From Petaurus breviceps papuanus (Eukaryota > Chordata > Mammalia > Diprotodontia > Petauridae), in contig JAMXIF010000065.1 of NCBI GenBank assembly GCA_028583685.1, forward strand, positions 34,667,442-34,731,441: a stretch of DNA of 64,000 nt. The letters are read 5' to 3'. Under the pieces are notes generated by a model. That model ran no database searches, was not told the origin of the DNA, and saw nothing but the letters and a program-made list of their open reading frames with translations. The position numbers and the translations under genes were made by a program. This document shows, one piece after another, positions 34,310 through 45,625 of this stretch. How positions within the stretch are numbered: the stretch's first letter is position 1; every line of letters starts with the position of its first letter.

Positions 34310-35297
34310 CTATGTCACTCTTGCATCTTGTAATTGGAGGTTGGATTTTCCATTGAGCTCTGGCTTTTTCATCAGGAAGATCTGGAAATCTGTTATATCA
34401 TTGAATGACCATCTCTTTGCCTGGAAGAATATTCTCAGTCTTGCTGGGTAGGTGATCCTTGGTTGTAACCCAAGCTGTTTTGCCTTCTGGAAAATTGTAT
34501 TCCACTGCCTCCAATCTTTCAGTGTAGAGGCTGCCAAATCCTGTGTAATCCTCACTTTGGTTCCTCGATATTTGAATTGTTTCTTTCTGGCCACTTGAAA
34601 TATTTTCTCTTTTACTTGGTAGTTCTTGAGTTTGGCCACAACATTTCAAGGACTTTTTAATTTGGGATCTCTTTCAACAGCTGTCCCAGTGGATTCTCTC
34701 GATTTCTATTTTACCCTCAGGTTCTAGTATCTCAGGGAAGTTTTTCTTAATGAGCTCTTGGAGAATGTTGTCCAGGCTCATTTTTTCATCATGATATTCT
34801 GGTAGGCCTATGATTCTCAGGTTATCTCTCCTGGATCTGTTTTCCAGGTCAATTATTTTTCCATTGATATATTTTACCTCTTTTTCTAATTTTTCATTCT
34901 TGTTTTTTTGTTTGACTAATTCTTGGTTCCTCATAGAGTTATTTGTTTCAATTTGGTTGATTCTAGTTTTTAGCAAATCATTTTCCTTGGTTAGTTTTTG
35001 GAGCTCCTTTTCCATATCATACACTTTTCTTTTTAAGGAGCTGTTTTCTTCATTATAATGTTTTTCTAATTCTTCAATTTTGATTTTAAAAGAATTATTC
35101 GTTTTGTCTTCTATCTCTCTCATTTGGCTTTCAAAGTTCCCTCTGATCTCATCTAAGAGAGCTTTCTGTGCTTGGGACCTGTTTCCTGTTGATGTTTCAG
35201 CTGTGGGTGTGGAGTCCACATTGTCTCCCTCAGAGTTTGGTTCCTCCCTCTGAGGATAGTAAGACTCCAGAGTCTTTGTAGTCTGCTTTCTACCCAT
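34310..35297 (-). pseudogene. L1 ORF1 (RNA-binding protein), broken
   Basis: Starts MGRKQTTKTLESYYPQ at 35,297, after a short 5' UTR frame. About 329 codons long, normal for ORF1p. Residues 45-150 form the coiled coil (EELEKHYNEENSSLKRKVYD). The RRM begins near LENRSRRDNLRIIGLPE. The carboxy domain has GTKVRITQDLA and RITYPARLRI. The frame breaks near 34,675, just after ERIHWDSC, and a further stop is consistent with CpG decay (SPRNVVAKL read as SP*NVVAKL). Confidence 0.9.
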
Positions 35298-35518
35298 TTT
35301 GAGGCAGAGCCCTAGCCACACCCTTCCTCTAGGGATCCCAAGCTTTTACTTTAGAGAGTTTTGCCCTGGGGCAATAGTTACTATGTTTTGGGGTGGGGGT
35401 TGGAGCAGGCGGGGTTCACTCTGTCATCCTGGTCCTTGCAGGTCCTAATAGGGGCTTTTTTTTTAAATTTCTGGGCTATGAAGTGGTAGTCCCAGGAATA
35501 TTTGCTGTCCTGGACAGG

Positions 35519-36040
35519 TGTAATGGGAATGTAAATTTTAAAGATCTTCCCTGCCCCTAGGCTAAAGTAACCTGGAGCCTGGGGTGGGAGGCTTGTTTTT
35601 CAGTAGATATTTCTTGATTGGCCAGTGAGTCAATAAGATTGTTACATTCTCTGAGCCAGGAGAAGGCTATATAAGCTCTGATGTGTAGCTTTGTTTTGGG
35701 GCTCACTTTGAGAAGTGTTCTGTGATTTGATATGGATTCTGGGAAGCCATTGTCTAGAGACCTCCGGCTTTGAAAAACCCAGATGTTGATTTGGTATGGA
35801 TGTAATGGCTGGACAGTTTGGAAAGCTGTCTACTTGATCTGTTTCTGTCTTGATAATTCTGCCTGTATACTTTGAAGTTCGGGGTGCTGACCTTTTTCCC
35901 CTGAACTAGGTAAACGATACATATCTGACTGATTAAAGTAAGCTTGTTAACCCATTTTGAGTTGCTTTCCTTTAACAAGGCAGATCCAAAAACCTGTGTT
36001 GGCAGCAACCCTGAGGATGCTTGGGGTGCTTGCTGCTACA
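35519..36040 (+). mobile_element. Solo LTR of an endogenous retrovirus, 522 bp
   Basis: Fossil LTR inside the L1 5' UTR. It starts TGTAATGGGAATG and ends GCTGCTACA. The perfect 5-bp target duplication ACAGG lies at 35,514-35,518 and 36,041-36,045. A TATA-like gctatataagctc lies at about 35,667. No internal region is present. It differs in length and sequence from the LTR at 31,347, so it is a separate family. Confidence 0.9.
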
Positions 36041-36465
36041 ACAGGGGCCCTGTATTTTGTTCTTACCTTGCTCTTTCCAGTCCCAGCCTTTTTGTGATAG
36101 TCCTGGTAGTGGCCCTTGTGGTTGGTGGGGTGACTTGGCCCCCAGTTGATCAGGCCTCCTCCCGGACCTGCCTCTGCTGTACTTTTTTTTTTTTTAGAAA
36201 TTTAGAAAATTTAAACCTTAAATACAAAATGAGAAAAGAAAAGAAAAATATTGTCATGTACACAGCAGACCATAAAAAAGATTCAATATAAAACAATAAA
36301 TTCCCATTTCAAGAAAACCTATATAATAAATACTATACATTGTTTTCAAAGCCTCCCAGAATTTCTTTGCTTCATTGTTGGTTTTCTTTTCTTCTCTGTT
36401 GTGCACTTTTTACTTTATTTTTCTTCCTCCCTCCCCTTCCCACCCTCAGGAAAGCTACAATTAAT

Positions 36466-36560
36466 TGTGTGTGTGTGTATACACACATACATACATACAC
36501 ATAGATACCTATAAACAAACACACACACATATATATATATATACACACATATACACTCAT
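36466..36560. repeat. (GT)/(CA)/(TA) compound microsatellite
   Basis: gtgtgtgt, then acacatacatac, then atatatat and acacac. It sits in the older L1 3' UTR. Confidence 0.9.
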
Positions 36561-37294
36561 ACACATGTATGTAACACTGCACTATGCTTATTTCTTCCTA
36601 TCAGCTGTTTCTCTGAAGGTGGACAGCATCTTCTTTCATATGTCAAAGCCTTTCCATGTTTTTCTAAATCAATCAGCTCTTCATTTCCTACATCAAAGCA
36701 ATATTTTAACCTAATCACATCCTATCTGAGAAATTGTCTATGAAGTTTTTTTTCCTCCAATTTCCTGCATTCCTTCTGTTCTTTGCTTCATAGGTTTTAT
36801 TTATGCAAGAAAACTTTAATTTAAAATAATTGAAATGATACTTTTTACACTTTAACAATGCTCTCATGTCATAATATAGTTTAAGGTCTGTCTGATACTA
36901 CTGAAGCTACTTCCTTTATATCTTTTTCCTCTGGTTTCTTTGAAGTTACTGACCATTTGTTCTTTCAAATGAACTTTGTTATTATTTTTTCTAACTCAGC
37001 AAAATAACTTTTTAGTAATTTAATTGGGATGACATTGAATAAATAGATTAGTTCAGTAAAATTATTTTAAAATTATGTTGGCTTTACCTTCCCATGAACA
37101 ACAAATATTACTTCAATTATTTAGATCTGAGTTTATTTGTATAAAACATATTTTATGTTTATGTTCATATATTCCCTGTGTCTGTTTTGGCAGATATATA
37201 CACAAGTGTTTTATACTGTCTATGGGTATTTTAAATGGACACTAAAACAATATTGAATAATATTGCTGACACACAGTTTAATTTCTCTATTTAC

Positions 37295-37433
37295 TTTTTT
37301 TTTTCCTAAAGCAATTGGGGTTAAATAACTTGCTCAAGGTTACATGGCCAGTTATTTTGTGTGGGTGTTAAATATCTGAGTCTGGAACAGATCCCAGGTC
37401 TCCTGATTTGGGGCAGTGCTCTTACTCACTGCT
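37295..37433 (-). mobile_element. tRNA-headed SINE with target duplication
   Basis: From a T run to 'gctcttactcactg'. The direct repeat tctctatttact / tctctattcact (11 of 12) flanks it. Confidence 0.85.
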
Positions 37434-38677
37434 TCTCTATTCACTTTGATTAAATCTATTTTAACTTTAACTTTGTCTGAGATCATGATTACTATCTTTG
37501 CTGTTTGTTACACTAAATTCTACTCCTGTACTTTACTTTATCTTTGCGTGTATCTTCATTTTTACAATGTTTCCTGAAAGCAACATATTGTTGAATTCAA
37601 AATTTTAATCTGCAATCCATTTCTGTTTTATAGGTAAATTTATCTCATTCATATTCTAAGCTACAATTACTTGTGTATTTTCCTTCTTCCTATTTTTCCT
37701 CACTTTCCTTCTTACCCTGTTTATCCTGTCTCTCCTCACTCCTCTGTTTTACTTCTATCTACTACCTCGCCCTCCTATTCCTTTACTACTCACACCTCCA
37801 AGAGTCCCTCCCTTATCCTCTCCCCCCACCCTATTCCTTTGCCCTCTTATTTCTTTCTGAATGTAGAGGACTTTTTGTACCCTTTTAGATATACATATTA
37901 TTCCTTCTTTAACGCATTCCCAATGAGAGTCAGGTTCCAGCACTACCCGTTCTCCCCCCTACTAGCTTTGTCTGTATCAAATTTTCCTTTTATGCCTCAT
38001 TTGGATTAGATATTTACTCCTTTTTATTTCTCCCTATAGTTTTATATTTTTTTAGAATTACCCCAACATATGCAGCTCAGCCCATTCCTTTCTTTCAAAC
38101 TACCCAAATAATGATGACGATCATAAAAGTATTACTAATATTTTCACATATATGAAGTAAGCAATTTGACCTTATCGAGTTCCTTATAACTGGTCTTTAA
38201 TGTTTACCTTGTATGTCTCCTGGATGTTATATGTTGAATTTTCCCTTAAGTTCTGGGGTTTTTGTCACAAAAAAAACTAAAAGTCTTTGAGTGTGTTAAA
38301 TGTGACTTTTTTCCCATTAAGAATTATACTTAACTTTGCTGGGTAAGTTACCCTTTGTTGTAACCCCAGCTCTTTTGCTCTACAAGATATAATACTCCAA
38401 AACCTATGGTCCTTTGATTTGGTAGCCATTAAGTCTTGCGTAATCCTTAGTGTAGCTCCATGATATTTAATTTTTTTTCTTGTTGCTTCCAATATTTTCT
38501 CCTTAACTTAAGAACTTTGGAACTTTGGTTACGATATTCCTGTAAGTTTTCCTCTTGGGATTTCTTTCAGGTGATGATTGGTGGATTTTTTCTATTTCTA
38601 CTTTCCCTTCTTGTTCTAGAACTTCTAGGGCAATTTTTCTTGATAATTTTTTGTAATACTGTATCAACAATCTTTTT

Positions 38678-38836
38678 GGGGGGGGTAGCCAGGGGGCACA
38701 AGTGAGTAAGATCACCAGCCCTGGCATCGGGAGACCCAGGATCAGTTCCGGCCTCAGATACTTGGCACCCACACTAAATAACTGGCCGTGTAACCTTGAG
38801 CAAGTTACTTAATCCCAATTGCTTTTAAAAAAAACA
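38678..38836 (+). mobile_element. tRNA-headed SINE with target duplication
   Basis: Head 'ggggtagccagggggcacaa', body 'aactggccgtgtaaccttga' and a short A tail. The direct repeat aacaatcttttt / aacattcttttt (11 of 12) flanks it. Confidence 0.85.
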
Positions 38837-38989
38837 AACATTCTTTTTTTAAATAGTAATTTTCATTTAATCCAACTATTCTTATATTATTTCTCCTAAA
38901 TCTCTTTTCCTGATCAGTTTTTTTTTCTGATGAGATGTTTCACTTTCTTTTTTATTGTACATACTCTTGATCCATAGGTGTGCATAGGG

Positions 38990-39094
38990 TGGTCCAGGTG
39001 TACTATGCATACCTATACCTTGATCTCATTCCCTCCTATTTTTTTCTATCAGGCTGCCCCATAATAATAATAATCCTTTCTCTGTGTGTATGTG

Positions 39095-39125
<31 letters not shown>

Positions 39126-40032
39126 GTCTCTGTCTAAATTTCAGTCTCTTCCCAGATATTGGTTTCTTCTCTTCTGCCTACAAACATACCCAAGTCTCTC
39201 TAAATCTTCAAAACAAAGCAACAACAAAAATCATTCCTTGACCCTATTATATCCATAAGCTATCAATTTATACCTATCCTTCCTTTCACAGTTAAACTCT
39301 CTGAAAAAAAAATATTGTCTAGACTCAATTGCATCCATTTCCAATCTTCTCATTCAATTTCCACTTTGTGATTTGGGTTCCTCTTTCATAACTCAACCGA
39401 AACTTCTCTCTCCAAAGTTACCAGTGATGCAAAATGTTGGCTGTACCTTCTTTATGGATACTCTCTCTTCTTAGTGTTTTGATGCTTTTCTTTGTTTTCT
39501 TGTTTCTTCTCTCTCCTCTTTCCTCATTTACTCTCCCTCTTTTCTTCCTCTTCTTCTTCTTCTTCTTCTTCTTCTTCTTCTTCTTCTTCTTCTTCTTCTT
39601 CTTCTTCTTCTTCTTCTTCTTCTTCTTCTTCTNNNNNNNNNNNNNNNNNNNNNNNNNNNNNNNNNNNNNNNNNNNNNNNNNNNNNNNNNNNNNNNNNNNN
39701 NNNNNNNNNNNNNNNNNNNNNNNNNNNNNNNNNNNNNNNNNNNNNNNNNNNNNNNNNNNNNNNNNNNNNNNNNNNNNNNNNNNNNNNNNNNNNNNNNNNN
39801 NNNNNNNNNNNNNNNNNNNNNNNNNNNNNNNNNNNNNNNNNNNNNNNNNNNNNNNNNNNNNNNNNNNNNNNNNNNNNNNNNNNNNNNNNNNNNNNNNNNN
39901 NNNNNNNNNNNNNNNNNNNNNNNNNNNNNNNNNNNNNNNNNNNNNNNNNNNNNNNNNNNNNNNNNNNNNNNNNNNNNNNNNNNNNNNNNNNNNNNNNNNN
40001 NNNNNNNNNNNNNNNNNNNNNNNNNNNNNNNN

Positions 40033-40073
<41 letters not shown>

Positions 40074-40440
40074 TCCATTTCCTACCCCCTTATTGTGCTT
40101 CTACTTCAAAAACTGTCCTTGGCATCCTCATCACATTGCTTCCTTTTGGATTTCCCTAGCTTCTTTCCAGCCTCAGTTCAAGTGCCACCTTGTGCCAGAA
40201 ACCTTTTCTGATCCCCTAATTCTTAGGATTCTCTCTACACCTAATACTAAATTGCTTTGTATTTATTCTGAATACATATTATACTCAATTCTTTATGTAC
40301 AGGTTCTCACCCTCACTAGCAGAGAATGAGCTTTTTGAGGAAGGGAGCTGTTTTCCTTTTTGTCTTTGCATTTTCATCCCCTAGCACAGTGCCTGGGGTA
40401 TAGTGGATGCTTAGTAAATGCTTATCAAATTTAATTAAAT
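38990..40440 (+). mobile_element. L2 element, right part, with gap
   Basis: Continues the L2 of 26,940-28,275. Landmarks in order: 'accttgatctcattccctcc', 'tatcaggctgccccataata', 'ctgcctacaaacatacccaa', 'ccttgaccctattatatcca', 'aaagttaccagtgatgcaaa', then after the gap 'tcaagtgccaccttgtgcca', 'gtgcctggggtatagtggat' and 'gcttagtaaatgcttatcaa'. A TCTG run and a TTC run have expanded inside it. Confidence 0.75.
39545..40068 (+). repeat. (TTC)n, 400-N gap, (CT)n
   Basis: TTC repeat at 39,545-39,632, unknown bases at 39,633-40,032, then CT repeat at 40,033-40,068. The gap is a round 400 bases, so its true length is unknown. Glu/Ser/Phe runs predicted across it are artefacts. Confidence 0.95.
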
Positions 40441-40449
40441 TTTTGAATA

Positions 40450-40860
40450 TAGTCCAACTGTCTCATTTTACAGATCAGAAAACTGAGACTCAGAGAGGGG
40501 AATGGAAGGAAAATGGCATAAGGGGAGGTTAACTTAGCTAATTTATTCTATGTTCAAAGTATTCCAGTGTTATACACTAACTGGAAGACTTCCAGAGTAC
40601 ACAGCCCCTCTCCACACAACCCCACACCCCTCCCCCAACCCAACCCCCAGTCCTGTGAAAAGTCAGTGTTTACTGAATCAGGGAACAATAAAGCTGAAGG
40701 AGACATTGCCCAAACACCTCATTCTAGGGATGAGGAAGTTGAGGCTCAGAGATGTCTGAAATAACAAACAATAGCAAAGGGCAAATTTGGGATTTGGATA
40801 AAGGGCTTCTGAGTCCAATTCCAGTATTCTTCCTAACTGCTGTAATCCTTATAGAACCCA
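40450..40860 (-). repeat. MIR-like fragments, antisense
   Basis: 40,450-40,515 has 'cattttacagatcagaaaac'. 40,690-40,850 has 'gatgaggaagttgaggctca'. A C-rich unique stretch lies between them. Confidence 0.55.
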
Positions 40861-41388
40861 AAAATCTTTCAGATTTTTTTTTTAATTAACCAATGTCCAA
40901 CTGATGATGACTAGATGGGATCAGACAGCCCCCTTGGAGAATAATTGGGCATCTCTGAGGCAGCCTTTGAAATAATACATACTTTTTTACACTTTTCCCA
41001 TATGATGGAGGTGGAGAAGAGGGAAAGAACAGAGTCTGACTCTTTGCTCCTCATTATACTGGGGGCTTCATCTCATGGCAATTTGTCTGGTCTTATTGTG
41101 TGAGATTGATCAGTCCTGAGAACTCTCAGTGCATTGGATCTGATTTTGAATCTCACTAAGCATTAGTCCTTCAGGACCTTTTATAGTGACTCGGATAATA
41201 ATTATGTTCCTCTGATGATGGATGACTTTCTTCTTTTCTCTTTTTAAAATTTGGAATTACTTTAATTTCCAGAAATGTCCCTGCCCCTCCCCTCAGTGAA
41301 CCATCCCTCATAACAAGGATTAAAAAAGAGAAAAAAAGCTGTTCAGAAAAACCAATCAACAAATCCATTGTATCCCTTGCATATGCAA
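40861..41388. other. Unique DNA
   Basis: No repeat or exon recognised, apart from a short T run near 40,875. Confidence 0.4.
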
Positions 41389-41389
41389 T

Positions 41390-41860
41390 GCTGTTCATCT
41401 TTCTTTTTTGAAGAGGACCTGTGACATCATGAGGTGATGTCTTGACTCCTGCATGAATTGGATTTAAATAAGGCAGAGCTGCACAGCTGTCAGCCTCTCC
41501 CAAAGTCATCAAAGTCCAGTGGCAAGACCAAAGTCAAGATGGTGGGTGATGCCCTGGGATACAAAGGATGACTGCAGTGTCTTCAAAGTCTGATCAAGCT
41601 CTAAAATCTCCACAGCACCTACTTCAGCCACCTTCATGGTGATTCGAATATTGTCAACCACTCAACCCCCCTCCAGGGGAAGTCCTCACATATTTCCCCC
41701 TTACTCACCCACTGGTTTGAGGCCTGTTGGCTCCCCTCTGCCAAGACAGTTTAACTGTGTGTGGCTGCTATGCATGCTTTAGCTTCTTGGAGCTAAACGT
41801 GAGAGTTAGGTGACAGGTGGACACCAAAGGTGCATGAACTTGGCAAGTCCTTACACCAGA
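41390..41860 (-). mobile_element. About 470-bp RTE-tailed interspersed repeat, copy 2
   Basis: The reverse complement aligns with 10,335-10,810. On the + strand it starts at the RTE-like end 'ttttttgaagaggacctgtg' and runs to 'tgacaggtggacaccaaagg'. It is older or diverged in the middle. Confidence 0.65.
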
Positions 41861-41984
41861 GGTGCTAGTTTTCTTGAATACCCCATAATCCCTCACCTCC
41901 ACCAAGACATTTTCTCACCCCAACTCATCACTGAAAGACGACTTTCAATGCTTCTCAATTCCCACTTTCCATCAGAAGCTTCAG

Positions 41985-42355
41985 ATTTAATTTGGAATCC
42001 AAAGACCTGAGTGTAAATTCTGACTCTACCACTTATATTGCCTCTCTGGGTTTTGGTTTCCTTAGCTACAAACTAGAATTGCCAGACCTGGAGTCAGGAA
42101 GACTCATCTTCCTGAGTTCAGATCTAGCCTCAGACACTTATTAGCTATGTGACCCTGGGTAAGTCACTTAACCTTCTTTGCCTCAGTTTCCCCCTTTGTA
42201 AAATGAGTTGGAAAAAGAAATGGCAAACTTCTCCAGTATCTCTGCCAGCAAAACCCCAAATGGGATCGTGAAGGGTCAGGAATGACTGAGGGACAACAAA
42301 TCTACGAAATGAAAATATTGGACTGACTGACCTCTGGGGCCACTTGTAGCTCTAA
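41985..42355 (+). mobile_element. MIR containing a Mar1-like CORE-SINE
   Basis: MIR pieces at 41,985-42,080 and 42,300-42,355 ('gaaaatattggactgactga', 'cctctggggccacttgtagc') flank a Mar1-like SINE at 42,085-42,300 ('gaaatggcaaacttctccag', 'ccccaaatgggatcgtgaag'). The SINE inserted into the MIR. Confidence 0.75.
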
Positions 42356-42648
42356 CACATAATCATTTGCAAACCTTAATGTGTTATCCAAGTGTCAGCT
42401 GTTATCAGCCTTTGGAAAATTCCTTTCTGTGGGATAACTCCCACTCCTATGGCTCTAGGTAAGTGCTGGGCTTCACTAGTCCCATACTTCTGCAAAAATT
42501 TCCCAGACTACCTCCTTCTTCACATCCTAACTGGTACCTCTAATCCTCACCCCACCATTTAGCTCAGGATTGTGGGTGGTCCATTGCTTTTTCATAATCT
42601 TTTCAACAAGATTATCAGTCCCCTTTGGCAGTGAGAATGTTTATAGAA
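42356..42648. other. Unique DNA
   Basis: Nothing recognised. Confidence 0.4.
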
Positions 42649-42649
42649 T

Positions 42650-43085
42650 TGGTGTGATATAATGGAAGGAGCCTGAGGCTGTGAATTTAGACTCCTGGGT
42701 CCTTGGCCCAGCTCTAACCCTAAGTACTTTCGGATCTTAGCCAAGTTACTTCCTGTTCCGGGCATTTTTGTCCTCATCTATAAAGGGAGAGAATTGGGCT
42801 AGATGCTCTCCAAGGTTCTTTTCAGGTCTGACATTTTACACTCTCTCTTCTAAGGCCATCTCTGATATTGGGTGCCCTTCTCTCTCACATGTTCATATTC
42901 TTAGGTATCTCAAAGAAAGGCAGCCCCTGGTATACTGAACAGAGACCTAAGTTCAAAGTCAGGATTCCTGGGTTCAAATTCTACTACCCCTGAAAAATAC
43001 TGGCTCTGTGACCCTGGCCAAGTACCTTAACTTCTCAGTGCCCCAGGCAATCTCAAAGACTGTAAAATGGTGTTTGTTTGTGTGT

Positions 43086-43117
<32 letters not shown>

Positions 43118-43190
43118 AGCAATCTGCATTGGTAGAGAGACTTTACTCACTGGAAGTTCCTTACACTAATGAAATCATATGGGAGCAAAA
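42650..43190 (+). repeat. MIR, then MIR-like SINE with internal (GT)n
   Basis: 42,650-42,850 is MIR ('ttagccaagttacttcctgt', 'ctagatgctctccaaggttc'). 42,925-43,190 is a SINE with 'ctctgtgaccctggccaagt', (GT)n at about 43,072-43,118 and 'cattggtagagagactttac'. Confidence 0.7.
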
Positions 43191-43204
43191 AAATGAAATC
43201 ATAT

Positions 43205-43330
43205 GAGAAAGTCCCTCTCAGCTCTAACATTCTATGTTCAAAGTATTCTAGCTTTAACACTGTGTTCTAAGGGACTCTCCCTCACCTCTGTTCTATATTC
43301 TAGTTGTTCTATGTGTAACCTGCAGCTCAA
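43205..43330 (+). repeat. Decayed 33-bp minisatellite
   Basis: Units 'ccctctcagctctaacattc' and 'tatgttcaaagtattctagc' match the array at 1-330 in the same orientation. Confidence 0.6.
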
Positions 43331-44635
43331 AGACCATTTGCAAAAGATGTTCTTCATGGAGATTGGTAACTCAGTGTTCCATTGTTGTGTGAAAGTCAGA
43401 GTTGTTGAGAGATTGTCAGAAAAGAGAGATCCCAATCTTTTGACTTCCAGCTTCAAGAGAAGACACATAGTTGCAGACTCTCTTCAGGTCCCTGAAGGGA
43501 GAGAAAGACTCTGGGAAGAAGCTGACATTGAGAGGAGTCAATCATGTCCTTATCTTCACTTTATTACATTAGAAACTTTAGGTAATTTCCCTTTCAGTGG
43601 AATCTGGGATTCTCTCTTTTTTGATTGAACTGAGAAAATCTCACTCCCAATGGGAAAATTCATTTCTCTTGTGTATTGTTGGGCATAAATTCTCTTATGT
43701 ATACTTTCTCTGATTTCTGTTTCACTATCAACTTGTATAAATGGGTTTATCAACTATTCCCTACAAGTATTCATTGTGGAAATGGCATTTGGTGGAGAGT
43801 CAAGTCTTGGATGTAGAAGCTGGGATCTTCCTTACCCATTAAAGCCAGGAGCACAGTGTAAACTTAAAAATTGCTTACCCTAAACTAATAATATTTTAGG
43901 GAACTGATACCCCTTCTCTCTGAGGAGAAAAAATGGCCAGCTTCTAGCCCCAACCTTGTGTTTCCTCTCCCCCCTGCAATCAAAGTCTCCCATGGAGATG
44001 AGTGGGTGGAGAAGACTAAAGGTATCTATACTTGCCTCCTTGGGATGGAGATCTAGACAAACCCATGTAGACATACATAACCTAAATGGGCAACACACAT
44101 ACACATGCACTCAAAACATATTACTAACATTGTTTTCCCACCCTTTTGATTTGAGTCCTATTTTTTCTTATTTTTTTTGGCTGACACAGAACTCATTTTA
44201 AGGAGGTCAGTGGGTACCAACCTCATACAGGACAGCAACCTGAATTTTGTTGCTGTTTTTTGCTAATCACATTTTCATGTATTAGCATTCCATTTTGAAT
44301 CTCAGCTTGAGGTTGTGATTTCTTGTGCCTGTCCAGGGTTTGCATCCCAGAGGGGAAAGGTTGGGTAAAATGTCCTGGGGTGGGGCTGGCCCTGAAGAGA
44401 TACCTAACTCTTGCTTCAGCCTGGACCTTGCATCCGAGGTGTGTGTTCACAAGGCTTGGGTCAGGGACCTCTCCTAGGCTGAACCAGGGCACTGGTCTCC
44501 TGAGATAATTGAAAGGAACCATTGGATCAAAGTCCTTTAAAGATAAGACTAGGGAGAAAAAGAATAGGTGTTCCTCTGGGAAGTTCCATCTTCTCTTGAA
44601 GAAGCACAAAATGTGAAAACTGGAAGGAAACTCTA
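43331..44635. other. Unique DNA
   Basis: About 1.3 kb with no repeat family or credible exon. The open frames at 43.2-43.6 kb and 44.2-44.6 kb have no known domain, and the first starts inside the minisatellite. Confidence 0.45.
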
Positions 44636-44639
44636 GCCC

Positions 44640-45140
44640 GACCCTGTTAGATTTTAAGTTCCTTGAGGTGGTGACTGTCTCTTGCCTTTTTTTTTTAATC
44701 CCTAGAGTTTAGCACAGTGTTAAACACTTACATAGTAAGTGCTTAATAAATGTTGATCGATTAACTGAACTGCTCCTGAGGAGGAGGAAACCAGTGTCGG
44801 AATAGCTAGTAAGTCGGTGGTCAAAACAAGGTTGATTGTCAAGGTAAGTCACTTGATGTCTTTGGAACTCAGTTTCCTCATATGTAAAATGAAGACGTTG
44901 AACCAGCTGGATCCTGATATCCCTTCCTTCTCTAAGACTAAGGCTCCTTCCAAAACACCATTAAGACCTAGTAACCACAGGAATTTAGAGGGGCCCAGGC
45001 TCCTTAGAAACCATGTAGTCCAAGCCCTCCCTTGGAGAGATGATGATGAGGACCAGAGAGGGTAACTGCTCCAAGTCCCTCTAGCTGTACATTGTCTAAC
45101 TTGGACTACAATCAATTTCTAGGTCTAGTCCAGTATTCTC
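44640..45140. repeat. L2 end (+), MIR (+) and MIR3-like (-)
   Basis: 44,640-44,765 has 'cctgttagattttaagttcc' and 'agtaagtgcttaataaatgt'. 44,830-44,955 has 'ggaactcagtttcctcatat'. 44,985-45,140 is antisense MIR3-like. Confidence 0.7.
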
Positions 45141-45199
45141 TTCATGTAAAGGACCTTCCTTTCTGAGAGAGACTAATGGATAGTGAAAAAGCTGGAGGA

Positions 45200-45625
45200 G
45201 TTGGAGTGGATTTTTTTTTTATGCTATAGCTTTAAAAAGTGCATAATACTGACTTCACAAGGTCGTTGTGAGGAAAATGCCTCGTAAATCTTAAAATGCT
45301 ACAGAAATGTGTTATTGTTATGAGTGATCATTAGCTTATGCTGGGGCAGTGTGGTGTAGTGCATAGAGAACTAGCCTGAGCCAGGAAGACAAGCTTCAAG
45401 TTGTCCTTGTCACACGTCCTGCTGAGTGACCCTGACGTCACTTAACACCCATTTCGCTGTGGAGAAGGTGCAGATCAGCCCTGGGAGGGGGAGTTGCTTA
45501 CTGGGGAGCCCCATGCAATAATGGGCATGACGCAAATATGTGTATGCACACACATACACAATGCATAAAACACATGTATGTGACCCGTGTATATGGCATA
45601 TATGTATGTGTGTGTGTGTTGCCTA
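45200..45625 (+). repeat. MIR 3' part, MIR-like SINE and CA/TG-rich tract
   Basis: 45,200-45,330 has 'ttcacaaggtcgttgtgagg'. 45,345-45,530 has 'gcagtgtggtgtagtgcata' and 'gttgcttactggggagcccc'. 45,535-45,625 is a loose ac/tg run. Confidence 0.65.

Larger units (their letters stand above)
28556..36181 (-). mobile_element. Near-complete L1 carrying two solo LTRs
   Basis: Full structure in antisense: 3' UTR 28,556-28,975, ORF2 28,976-33,930 (split by an LTR at 31,347-32,562), spacer 33,930-34,310, ORF1 34,310-35,297, and 5' UTR 35,298-36,181 (split by an LTR at 35,519-36,040). Without the LTRs it is about 5.9 kb, close to a full-length L1. It abuts the A tail of an older L1. Several frameshifts and stops make it inactive. 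Confidence 0.9.
36182..38975 (-). mobile_element. Older L1, internally deleted
   Basis: Antisense. The A tail appears as a T run at 36,182-36,196. The 3' UTR runs to about 36,920, with a TA/CA-rich microsatellite at 36,466-36,560. An ORF2 reverse transcriptase fragment lies at 36,930-37,282. The ORF2 5' part lies at 37,446-37,690, the spacer runs to about 38,270, and ORF1 to about 38,975 (GATLRITQDLMATKSKD near 38,415). The ORF2 middle is missing. Two SINEs interrupt it. Confidence 0.8.

Noticed and set aside
28973-35321. Several - strand open frames as host genes
   Set aside because: They are pieces of L1 ORF1 and ORF2, shown by the FADD, CWRGCG and RRM/coiled-coil motifs.
43203-43628. 141-codon open frame
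   Set aside because: It starts inside a decayed minisatellite, has no domain and no splice context.
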